Part shown: positions 1-6,993 of the stretch, one piece after another
How positions within the stretch are numbered: position 1 is the stretch's first letter
How the letters are laid out: each line of letters opens with the position of its first letter
Origin: Vibrio gangliei
GTDB lineage: Bacteria; Pseudomonadota; Gammaproteobacteria; Enterobacterales; Vibrionaceae
DNA: 64,000 bases
Assembly: GCF_026001925.1 (NCBI RefSeq)
Contig: NZ_AP021869.1
Span: 1,674,001-1,738,000 of the forward strand
Direction: 5' to 3'
Translations under genes and position numbers: made by a program
The notes under the pieces: model-generated
What the model saw: the letters and a program-made list of their open reading frames with translations, nothing else
The model's database searches: none
What the model was told of the DNA's origin: nothing

Positions 1-1
1 T

Positions 2-343
2 TATGCCTCTAAAAATGCCCCGAAGAAAGCGGCATTAGATGGCTTTTGGATGGGGCTTGGCATGTTAGCAGTTCTGACTCTACTGGGTGCCTTACGTGAA
101 CTGATCGGTCAAGGCACACTATTTGATGGAGCAGACTTATTACTGGGGGCTTGGGCTGAATCCTTGCGTATCGAAGTGTTTCATATTGATAGCAGTTTTT
201 TACTGGCCTTATTACCACCGGGCGCTTTCATTGGTGTCGGTTTCTTAATTGCACTCAAACAAGTCATTGATAAACAAATTGAGAAGCGCCAACCAAAAGC
301 AGAAAAAGCAAAAATAGAACGTGCTCGTGTCACTAATGCTTAA
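2..343 (+). CDS. rnfE: Rnf electron transport complex subunit E (3' part)
   Basis: This is the C-terminal 113 residues of RnfE; the start lies outside the window. RnfE is an integral membrane subunit of the Rnf complex, which couples electron transfer between ferredoxin or NADH and other carriers to ion movement across the inner membrane. Visible here are a transmembrane stretch ([20 protein letters not shown]), a [14 protein letters not shown] segment and a last hydrophobic helix followed by a charged, lysine-rich tail. nth follows 45 bp downstream on the same strand, the usual rnf-nth order, which supports the call. Confidence 0.9.
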   Translation, partial: YASKNAPKKAALDGFWMGLGMLAVLTLLGALRELIGQGTLFDGADLLLGAWAESLRIEVFHIDSSFLLALLPPGAFIGVGFLIALKQVIDKQIEKRQPKAEKAKIERARVTNA

Positions 344-388
344 CTTGAACGACAAATAACAAAAAACCATTAATGAAAAGAATCAAAA

Positions 389-1030
389 ATGAATAATGAA
401 AAGCGTCGTCTGATCCTTGAACGATTACGAGAACACAATCCAAATCCGCAAACAGAGCTGAATTGGTCAACCCCTTTTGAGTTATTGATTGCCGTTTTAC
501 TTTCAGCGCAAGCCACAGATGTGAGTGTCAATAAAGCGACAGATAAGTTATATCCTGTCGCCAATACGCCGGAAGCTATTTTGGCTCTTGGTGTCGATGG
601 GCTAAAAGAATACATCAAAACCATTGGCTTATTTAATTCAAAAGCTGAAAATACCATCAAGACCTGCAAAATCTTGATTGAAAAGCACAATAGCCAAGTT
701 CCGGAAGATCGAGCCGCTTTAGAAGCCTTGCCGGGTGTTGGTCGAAAAACGGCCAATGTCGTACTCAATACCGCTTTCGGTTGGCCAACGATTGCCGTCG
801 ATACTCACATTTATCGAGTTTCTAATCGCACGAAATTTGCGATGGGTAAAACGGTCGACGATGTGGAAGCTAAGCTCTTAAAAGTAGTACCAAAAGAATT
901 CAAACTCGATGTGCATCACTGGCTCATTTTGCATGGTCGCTATACCTGTATTGCGCGTAAGCCACGCTGCGGTAGTTGTATCATTGAAGATTTATGTGAG
1001 TTTAAAGAAAAAGTTTATCCTGAAGAGTAA
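389..1030 (+). CDS. nth: Endonuclease III, DNA glycosylase/AP lyase
   Basis: 213 residues, close to the 211 of E. coli Nth and collinear with it. The enzyme removes oxidised pyrimidines and cleaves the resulting abasic site in base excision repair. The helix-hairpin-helix reads [12 protein letters not shown] with catalytic Lys120, and catalytic Asp138 lies in AVDTHIYRV. Cys187, Cys194, Cys197 and Cys203 form the C-X6-C-X2-C-X5-C pattern that binds the [4Fe-4S] cluster. It probably ends the rnf operon. Confidence 0.97.
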   Translation: MNNEKRRLILERLREHNPNPQTELNWSTPFELLIAVLLSAQATDVSVNKATDKLYPVANTPEAILALGVDGLKEYIKTIGLFNSKAENTIKTCKILIEKHNSQVPEDRAALEALPGVGRKTANVVLNTAFGWPTIAVDTHIYRVSNRTKFAMGKTVDDVEAKLLKVVPKEFKLDVHHWLILHGRYTCIARKPRCGSCIIEDLCEFKEKVYPEE

Positions 1031-1071
1031 TCATTACTTTGATTGCCCATAATCATTACAAGGAGCACACA

Positions 1072-1488
1072 ATGTCGAACGGAAGAATTTTGCATACTAT
1101 GGTACGCGTTGGCGATCTTGATCGTTCAATCGAGTTTTATACCAAAGTACTTGGCATGCAATTGCTACGTAAAAATGAAAACACTGAATACAAATACACT
1201 CTAGCATTTGTCGGTTACGGTGATGAATCTGAAGGTGCTGTAATCGAGTTAACCTACAACTGGGATACGTCGGAATACGATCTTGGTACAGGCTATGGTC
1301 ACATTGCGATTGGTTTCGATGATATCTACACAGCATGCGATGCAATTAAAGCAGCGGGCGGTACAGTCACTCGTGAACCCGGCCCAGTTAAAGGCGGCTC
1401 AACTCATATTGCCTTCGTGAAAGACCCTGATGGCTACATGATTGAGCTTATTCAGCGCAGCCAAATGTCTGCTGGATTAGAAGGCTAA
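1072..1488 (+). CDS. gloA: Lactoylglutathione lyase (glyoxalase I)
   Basis: 138 residues. It converts the methylglyoxal-glutathione hemithioacetal to S-lactoylglutathione in the cytoplasm. The metal ligands known for the bacterial Ni-type enzyme are all present: His8, Glu59, His77 and Glu125. The ATG at 1072 is preferred over an in-frame ATG at 1039 because AAGGAG lies just before it and the family begins with (R)ILHTMVRV. It is 41 bp downstream of nth and ends before a strong terminator. Confidence 0.96.
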   Translation: MSNGRILHTMVRVGDLDRSIEFYTKVLGMQLLRKNENTEYKYTLAFVGYGDESEGAVIELTYNWDTSEYDLGTGYGHIAIGFDDIYTACDAIKAAGGTVTREPGPVKGGSTHIAFVKDPDGYMIELIQRSQMSAGLEG

Positions 1489-1511
1489 GTACCTGCCTCT
1501 TGTCTAAATGC

Positions 1512-1523
1512 CCTCAGCTGAGG
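1512..1523. promoter_or_regulatory. 12-bp perfect palindrome CCTCAGCTGAGG (copy 1)
   Basis: Perfect palindrome 23 bp after the gloA stop and before the terminator. An identical 12-mer lies at 4529-4540, ahead of the FrnE-type gene, and both are followed by a similar TATAG-like stretch. Unknown function; an operator or a small mobile-repeat remnant are both possible. Confidence 0.3.
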
Positions 1524-1534
1524 ATAGCTCCCCC

Positions 1535-1566
1535 AAAAGAACCCTACACTGGGTTCTTTTTGTTTT
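1535..1566 (+). terminator. Rho-independent terminator of gloA
   Basis: Perfect 10-bp stem AAAAGAACCC / GGGTTCTTTT with a six-base loop (TACACT), followed by a T-rich run. It closes the nth-gloA transcript. Confidence 0.85.
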
Positions 1567-1775
1567 CACTTTCGCAGCCACCCAAAATGGCACTTCATTT
1601 CGGACACAGTTATCCACCACAATAATCAAATCTCTCTGACTCTTTTGCAGTAGCAATAAAAAATCATTTATTTTAAATAAAACCTCATATTTTCATCGCG
1701 ACAAGTCACATTTGTGAGTGAAGTTCCATTTCTTATCTGTAATAATACGCACCAAATTCACGGATATGAAAACGC

Positions 1776-2426
1776 ATGACCGACATAAATGAAGCTTTGA
1801 CACTAAAACACCGCTTTCGTGGCTATTTTCCCGTTGTTATTGACGTGGAAACCGCGGGGTTTAACGCTCAGACTGATGCATTACTCGAAATCTGTGCGGT
1901 AACGTTAGCCATGGATGACAACGGTGATTTGTATCCAGCAACCACACTGCAATTTAATGTCGAGCCCTTTGAAGGTGCGAATCTTGAAAAGGAAGCGCTT
2001 GAATTTACCGGTATCCGTGATCCATATAGCCCACTACGAGGGGCGGTGACAGAAGCCGAAGCGCTGAAAGAAATCTTTAAATTAGTGCGCAAAGAACAAA
2101 AAGCAGCGGATTGCAGCCGTGCCATTATGGTGGCTCACAATGCCAATTTCGATCTCAGTTTTGTTATGGCCGCCGCCGAGCGCAGTAAATTGAAACGCAT
2201 TCCTTTCCACCCTTTTGCGACTTTTGACACTGCCGCCCTGAGTGGCCTTGCTTATGGACAAACCGTTCTGGCTAAAGCCTGCCGCGCAGCAGGTTTTGAG
2301 TTTGATAACCAAGCTGCTCATTCTGCCCTGTATGATACGCAAATAACCGCTAAGCTATTTTGCAATATCGTCAATAAGTGGAAAGCGCTGGGTGGATGGC
2401 CACTGGCTTCAACTGAAGAAAAATAA
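1776..2426 (+). CDS. rnt: Ribonuclease T
   Basis: 216 residues (E. coli RNase T is 215). This is a DEDDh 3'-5' exoribonuclease that trims the 3' ends of tRNA and other stable RNAs. The catalytic residues are Asp23 and Glu25 (VIDVETAGF), Asp126 (HNANFD), His182 and Asp187 (HSALYD). The 287 bp upstream hold the gloA terminator and then AT-rich sequence in which no clear operator was recognised. An antiporter-family gene follows after 36 bp and may be co-transcribed. Confidence 0.97.
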   Translation: MTDINEALTLKHRFRGYFPVVIDVETAGFNAQTDALLEICAVTLAMDDNGDLYPATTLQFNVEPFEGANLEKEALEFTGIRDPYSPLRGAVTEAEALKEIFKLVRKEQKAADCSRAIMVAHNANFDLSFVMAAAERSKLKRIPFHPFATFDTAALSGLAYGQTVLAKACRAAGFEFDNQAAHSALYDTQITAKLFCNIVNKWKALGGWPLASTEEK

Positions 2427-2462
2427 AATAACTATACACAACATTTTAATAAGAGAATCACA

Positions 2463-3782
2463 ATGAATCCTGTCGTTATTTCCGTTTGCTTAATGCTGGC
2501 ACTGTCAGTCTTTCGAGTAAACGTTGTTATTGCATTAACACTGAGTGCTATCGCTGGTGGTTTGCTGGCTCACATGTCACTTAATGATACTATTGCCGCT
2601 TTCCAATCTGGTTTAGGTGATGGTGCAGAGATTGCATTAAGCTACGCCCTACTCGGTGCATTTGCCGTTGCTCTATCTCAAACGGGTATTACTGATTTAC
2701 TGTCGAATGCCGTCATTAAACGTGTACACGGTAAAGAAAATCAAAAAGCATCCAATACACTTAAATACGCTATTTTTGGCGCGCTATTCATCATGGCGAT
2801 TTTCTCGCAAAACGTAATTCCTGTGCATATTGCGTTCATCCCAATCATTGTTCCGCCGCTTCTATCTGCATTCAATAAAATGAATGTCGACCGTCGTATG
2901 GTGGCTTGTATCATTACTTTCGGTTTAGTTACCCCGTACATGACGCTTCCAATTGGTTTCGGCGGCATCTTCTTAAACGACATTTTATTACCAGCTCTTC
3001 AAAGTAACGGCCTAACCTCGACGACAGCTTCACAAATTCCAGCCGCGATGTTTATTCCTGCTTGCGGTATGATTTTTGGTCTGTTGGTGAGCGTATTGTT
3101 TACATATCGTAAACCACGCGTTTATAAGTCAGAAGAAGCAACTGAACAACAAGCTCAACAGCAAGGCATTGATAAAAAAGCGGTGATTGTTGCTGTGATC
3201 AGCATCATCGCAACGATATCTGCCCAGCTTTACTCTGGTTCTATGATTGTTGGTGCCCTAGTGGGTTTCATCATCCTATCATTCGGTAAACCATTCCAAA
3301 CGAGTCAAGACAACTTTACTCGCGGCGTACAAATGATGGCGATGATCGGCTTTATCATGATTTCAGCCAACGGTTTTGCGAGTGTGATGAAAGCGACTGG
3401 TGGGGTTGAAACATTGGTTGCCTTCTTGCAAGAAAGCATGAGTGGTCATAAAGCGATTGCAGCTCTGATGATGCTGATCGTTGGTCTACTGATCACTATG
3501 GGTATCGGTTCGTCATTCTCAACCATTCCAATTATTGCCACTATTTATGTTCCATTAGCGATTTCATTTGGTTTCTCACCGGCAGCAACCATTGCACTTG
3601 TGGGTACAGCGGCAGCGTTAGGTGATGCAGGTTCACCAGCATCGGATTCAACCTTAGGTCCAACATCAGGCCTAAATGCGGATGGTCAACACGACCACAT
3701 TAAAGACTCGGTTATCCCAACCTTCTTGCACTACAACGTACCACTTGTGATCTTCGGCTGGATTGCCGCGATGGTTCTGTAA
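2463..3782 (+). CDS. Na+/H+ antiporter family protein (NhaC/YuiF-like)
   Basis: 439 residues with about ten hydrophobic segments and almost no soluble domain. The fold and conserved stretches ([18 protein letters not shown] in the first half; [20 protein letters not shown] and [23 protein letters not shown] near the end) fit the Na+/H+ antiporter-like group of the ion-transporter superfamily, a polytopic inner-membrane carrier. The true substrate cannot be read from sequence; organic-ion transport is an alternative. It lies 36 bp after rnt and ends at a shared bidirectional terminator. Confidence 0.75.
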   Translation: MNPVVISVCLMLALSVFRVNVVIALTLSAIAGGLLAHMSLNDTIAAFQSGLGDGAEIALSYALLGAFAVALSQTGITDLLSNAVIKRVHGKENQKASNTLKYAIFGALFIMAIFSQNVIPVHIAFIPIIVPPLLSAFNKMNVDRRMVACIITFGLVTPYMTLPIGFGGIFLNDILLPALQSNGLTSTTASQIPAAMFIPACGMIFGLLVSVLFTYRKPRVYKSEEATEQQAQQQGIDKKAVIVAVISIIATISAQLYSGSMIVGALVGFIILSFGKPFQTSQDNFTRGVQMMAMIGFIMISANGFASVMKATGGVETLVAFLQESMSGHKAIAALMMLIVGLLITMGIGSSFSTIPIIATIYVPLAISFGFSPAATIALVGTAAALGDAGSPASDSTLGPTSGLNADGQHDHIKDSVIPTFLHYNVPLVIFGWIAAMVL

Positions 3783-3821
3783 ACCCTAGGTTTTATTGAC
3801 TCTAGTCACTATAGAAAATAC

Positions 3822-3858
3822 AAAGCGCAGGCTACCATAACGTAACCTGCGCTTTTTT
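3822..3858. terminator. Bidirectional terminator between antiporter gene and frnE-like gene
   Basis: Stem AAAGCGCAGG / CCTGCGCTTT with a T run on the plus side and an A run that becomes a U run on the minus side. It serves the two convergent genes. Confidence 0.8.
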
Positions 3859-3873
3859 ATTGTATCTATCAAA

Positions 3874-4497
3874 TTAGCCTAAAGCAGAGCTTAACTTAGC
3901 TTGTATATCTCGTAATGTTGTATCTTCAGAGCGATAATCTAATTCGATTAAATGATATACCTCACCCGCCTTTAAGACCAAATTCGGAAATGAAGCAATG
4001 CCTAGCTGCTGGCAGAATGACCTTTGCTGCCTAAACACTTGTTCCACTATGTCACTGTTTCTATCGGTAATAAACCTATCAACATCCAGGCCAATTTCTT
4101 GCGCAAGATGAATATGAGTCTGCTCAATATGCGGTGTCATGGCGCGCAAATAATACGCCTCTTGAATGGCGGTATTCATCGCTTCACCCTTTCCTTGCAA
4201 TTGAGCGGCAATCACTGCTCTGCAGGCTGGGTAAGTGGTTCTAACGGGTTTAGCTAGCTGCCAATAATCATAATTAAACTGCGTGCCTAGCTGAGACTCT
4301 ATACGCTGCCAGGTTTGCTGTAACATTTGACGCATTTCCAGCGGCATAGGTGCATCATTATCAGGAGCCAATCCGCCGAGTAAGTATTCAACTTTGATCT
4401 CTTGCGGTAAGGCCGCTTTTAGTTTTTCCCATGTCGGCGTATAACCCCAACACCAACTGCACATCGGGTCGTGAATATAATATAAAGTCGCGTCCAT
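3874..4497 (-). CDS. DsbA-family (FrnE-type) thiol oxidoreductase
   Basis: 207 residues. A thioredoxin-fold active site CSWC lies near residue 14 (DPMCSWCWGY), followed by a DsbA-type helical insert, and a SFPNLVLKAG stretch supplies the cis-proline loop. There is no signal peptide, so it should be cytoplasmic, as in the FrnE/2-hydroxychromene-isomerase-like branch. The ATG at 4497 is chosen because GAGGT sits 5 bases before it; a TTG at 4515 is in frame but lacks a ribosome site. The gene is followed (same strand reversed) by a bidirectional terminator and preceded by a 12-bp palindrome 31 bp upstream. Its neighbour grxD also works in thiol chemistry. Substrate unknown. Confidence 0.8.
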   Translation of the reverse strand: MDATLYYIHDPMCSWCWGYTPTWEKLKAALPQEIKVEYLLGGLAPDNDAPMPLEMRQMLQQTWQRIESQLGTQFNYDYWQLAKPVRTTYPACRAVIAAQLQGKGEAMNTAIQEAYYLRAMTPHIEQTHIHLAQEIGLDVDRFITDRNSDIVEQVFRQQRSFCQQLGIASFPNLVLKAGEVYHLIELDYRSEDTTLRDIQAKLSSALG

Positions 4498-4528
4498 GCT
4501 TACCTCACTCGACAATCTTATTAAATAA

Positions 4529-4540
4529 CCTCAGCTGAGG
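4529..4540. promoter_or_regulatory. 12-bp perfect palindrome CCTCAGCTGAGG (copy 2)
   Basis: Identical to the 12-mer at 1512-1523. Here it lies 31 bp upstream of the FrnE-type start codon, where an operator or leader element could act. Unassigned factor. Confidence 0.35.
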
Positions 4541-4551
4541 TATAGATATAA

Positions 4552-4580
4552 AAAAAGAGCCCCAATAGGCCCTTTTTCTT
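4552..4580 (-). terminator. Rho-independent terminator of grxD
   Basis: Read on the minus strand, AAAAAGGGCC pairs with GGCTCTTTTT through one G-U wobble around a short loop and ends in a U run. It lies directly after grxD. Confidence 0.75.
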
Positions 4581-4596
4581 TCAAATTGACGAAGAA

Positions 4597-4932
4597 TTAC
4601 TCTTCACTTGCTGGTGCACGAGAGGCTGCTTCTTTGATCAGCGTCTGTAGTTCACCCTTTTGGAACATTTCGATGATGATGTCGCATCCGCCGATCAACT
4701 CACCTTCAACCCAAAGCTGTGGGAAAGTCGGCCATTGAGCGTACTTTGGTAATTCTGCGCGAATGTCTGGGTTTTGTAGAATGTCTACATAAGCAAATTT
4801 TTCACCGCAAGACATGAGAGCCTGAGCAGCCTGTGAAGAAAAGCCACAGCTAGGTAATTTAGGTGAGCCTTTCATGTATAGCAGGATGGTGTTCTCAGAA
4901 ATCTGTTGTTTAATTTTGTCGATAGTTTCCAT
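4597..4932 (-). CDS. grxD: Monothiol glutaredoxin 4
   Basis: 111 residues. The CGFS active site is at residues 29-32 (PSCGFSSQAAQAL), the hallmark of class II monothiol glutaredoxins that bind and deliver [2Fe-2S] clusters with glutathione. The TFPQLWVEGELIGGCDII stretch carries the cis-proline loop and glutathione-binding GGCD. It is encoded away from sodB on the opposite strand. Confidence 0.96.
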   Translation of the reverse strand: METIDKIKQQISENTILLYMKGSPKLPSCGFSSQAAQALMSCGEKFAYVDILQNPDIRAELPKYAQWPTFPQLWVEGELIGGCDIIIEMFQKGELQTLIKEAASRAPASEE

Positions 4933-5345
4933 TACTTCCTCTCTCGGATATCGGTATCACTTTTCTTGTTATGCTCCATTCTACTTGTATCTTTACCAGA
5001 ATAAAAAGGCATTCTTTATAAGGTTATTCAATTTGTTTCATTTCTGCACACCTGAAGTGTTATAAAAATTACAACATGGTGACCTATAAGAACTTTTTAT
5101 TTACAACCCCTTTTAATAAAGTAAAAACTTGCTAAACTAAGCGGAGTCGTTAAATGGCTCAAACTGATGTAGTTATCCTTGCAGTTGCGATTTCATTTAT
5201 TTGAACCTGCGTTAAGGTTTCACCGTCATTAAAATGGCATCATCAGTTAGTATGATAACAATCGGAAGCTGCTACGCTTATTTTGTAAAAACAAAATTCA
5301 GCAAAGCACAAGAAAGTCCCTTTCTAACACATGGAGATTTGAGCA
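4933..5345. other. Intergenic region between grxD and sodB
   Basis: This 413-bp divergent region holds both gene promoters. The only coding-like item is a 16-codon open frame at 5154-5204. No convincing Fur box or attenuator hairpin was recognised. Confidence 0.5.
5154..5204 (+). CDS. Possible 16-residue leader peptide upstream of sodB
   Basis: A short frame with start ATG, ending in TGA, is preceded by GGAG at a seven-base spacing. It encodes a hydrophobic peptide beginning MAQTDVVILAVAI. It lies 141 bp before sodB on the same strand. The ribosome site is good, but so short a frame can arise by chance, so this is a candidate only. Confidence 0.25.
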   Translation: MAQTDVVILAVAISFI

Positions 5346-5930
5346 ATGGCATTTGAATTACCAGCGCTGCCTTACGCAAAAGATGCACTAGAACCACACA
5401 TCTCAGCAGAGACATTAGATTACCACCACGGTAAACACCACAACACATACGTTGTAAAACTAAACGGCCTAATTCCTGGTACTGAGTTTGAAGGTAAATC
5501 ACTTGAAGAAATCATCAAGACTTCAACAGGTGGCATCTTTAACAATGCAGCGCAAATCTGGAACCACACGTTCTATTGGCACTGCCTATCACCAAACGGT
5601 GGTGGTGAACCAACAGGCGCAGTTGGTGAAGCAATCAAACAACAATTTGGTTCTTTCGAAGACTTCAAAGCGAAATTTACTGACGCTGCAATCAACAACT
5701 TCGGTTCTTCTTGGACTTGGTTGATCAAGAAAGCTGACGGCGCTCTAGAAATCGTTAACACTTCAAACGCGGCGACTCCGCTAACTGAAGAAGGCGTAAC
5801 GCCACTACTAACAGTAGACCTTTGGGAGCACGCATACTACATCGATTACCGTAACGTACGTCCAGACTACATGAATGGTTTCTGGTCTCTAGTTAATTGG
5901 TCATTCGTTGAAGAAAACCTAATCAAATAA
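5346..5930 (+). CDS. sodB: Superoxide dismutase, Fe type
   Basis: 194 residues. It dismutates superoxide in the cytoplasm. Metal ligands are His27, His74, Asp158 and His162 (DLWEHAYYIDY). Gln70 in NAAQIWNHTFYW is the position that marks iron rather than manganese enzymes. Codon use is that of a highly expressed gene. A GGAG ribosome site precedes the ATG, and a strong terminator follows. Confidence 0.97.
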   Translation: MAFELPALPYAKDALEPHISAETLDYHHGKHHNTYVVKLNGLIPGTEFEGKSLEEIIKTSTGGIFNNAAQIWNHTFYWHCLSPNGGGEPTGAVGEAIKQQFGSFEDFKAKFTDAAINNFGSSWTWLIKKADGALEIVNTSNAATPLTEEGVTPLLTVDLWEHAYYIDYRNVRPDYMNGFWSLVNWSFVEENLIK

Positions 5931-5970
5931 TGATTTTGATTAACAAGAGTCTCTCTTGAGCAATACACAC

Positions 5971-5997
5971 AAAAGACTGGCTTAGGCTGGTCTTTTT
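5971..5997 (+). terminator. Rho-independent terminator of sodB
   Basis: AAAAGACTGGC pairs with GCTGGTCTTTT through two G-U wobbles around the loop TTAG and is followed by Ts. Confidence 0.8.
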
Positions 5998-6211
5998 TAT
6001 ACACAGCAGCCGCTAACAATCTTCATAAAATATTTTCCTTTCTATTGAATGAGTTTCATTGTTTCATTTTGCTTCTTTGAGGTTATTCACAGGATTTTTA
6101 CACGTTTTACTACCATTATTAATATCTAATGCTCTCCGTTGTGGCACGGTCCTGTTGTCTGATTTATTGAGCGCATTAGGTATTTTTCTTTTGATACCAA
6201 TGAGGTGCAGC

Positions 6212-6874
6212 ATGAATATACAAAACTCCGTCGTTGTAATTACATCCGCAGGCTCTCATTTAGGTCAAAATTTAGCGCAACACTTTCTTTCTCTGAATGC
6301 TAACGTCATCTTAGTCGACAACAATGAACAGGCGCTAACTCAAGCCATGCATCATTGTCAGGCTTATTCTTCACAAGTATTCCAATATCTACTCGATGAT
6401 GACAGCTTCGAAAGTGTTCAACCTTTGTTTTCTTCTATCAATCAGCATTTTGACAAAGGTATTGATGTGCTAATTAACCTATATCCAAGCCTCCCCTCTC
6501 CTTCATTAATCAATGATGAAACTATTGATACTTACAGCTACCAATTTTCTAAACTCGCCGCCACGATGCTCTGCTTTAGCAAACTGGCTGCTAAGCAAAT
6601 GCTTCATAATCAAAAGCGTGGTGTGATCGTCAATCTTTCGAGCCAAGAACAAGGCACGCTGGCACAATCTTCGTCTTTGATCTCAGAGTTTACCCAGAAT
6701 TGGGCAAAAGAGCTGATGCCGTTCAACATACGTGTAGGAGGGATTTTACCTAGTCGTTCAACTAAACACTCTCAGCATACTGGCTGGGCTCGCAGTTATG
6801 ATGAGCTAATTCGAAATGCTGAATACATTGTTGAAAATGACTATTTCAGTGGCCGGGTGTTAGATTCTTATTAA
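6212..6874 (+). CDS. Degenerate short-chain dehydrogenase/reductase-like protein
   Basis: 220 residues with an SDR Rossmann fold: the nucleotide loop reads TSAGSHLGQNLAQHF near the N-terminus, followed by ILVDNN and DVLINLYPS, and later GVIVNLSS and ELMPFNIRVGGILPS. Where SDRs carry the catalytic YxxxK, alignment back from the WAKEL segment gives Leu and Ser, and the sequence lacks any Tyr there, so catalysis of the usual kind looks lost. The ATG at 6212 is preceded by GAGG at six bases; an open frame continues upstream to 6059, but it is not SDR-like. It may bind nucleotide without reducing a substrate. Function unknown. Confidence 0.7.
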   Translation: MNIQNSVVVITSAGSHLGQNLAQHFLSLNANVILVDNNEQALTQAMHHCQAYSSQVFQYLLDDDSFESVQPLFSSINQHFDKGIDVLINLYPSLPSPSLINDETIDTYSYQFSKLAATMLCFSKLAAKQMLHNQKRGVIVNLSSQEQGTLAQSSSLISEFTQNWAKELMPFNIRVGGILPSRSTKHSQHTGWARSYDELIRNAEYIVENDYFSGRVLDSY

Positions 6875-6938
6875 ATGGCCATTCCCCAAACAAGGAACTC
6901 AAAGATTCTTCCTAACTATATAATTACTATAAAGCCAA

Positions 6939-6971
6939 AAAGCCCTGCTTACATTCAATAAGCAGGGCTTT
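6939..6971. terminator. Bidirectional terminator between SDR-like gene and adhE
   Basis: Perfect 13-bp stem AAAGCCCTGCTTA / TAAGCAGGGCTTT with a seven-base loop, T-rich on both sides. It terminates the two convergent genes. Confidence 0.85.
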
Positions 6972-6993
6972 GTTTTATTTCGCTAGACTAAGA

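Noticed and set aside
370-768. Long minus-strand open frame inside nth
   Set aside because: Antisense shadow of a real gene with no ribosome site or family signature. The same applies to many other overlapping frames.
6059-6211. N-terminal extension of the SDR-like gene
   Set aside because: Open in frame but not SDR-like, and the ATG at 6212 has a good ribosome site.
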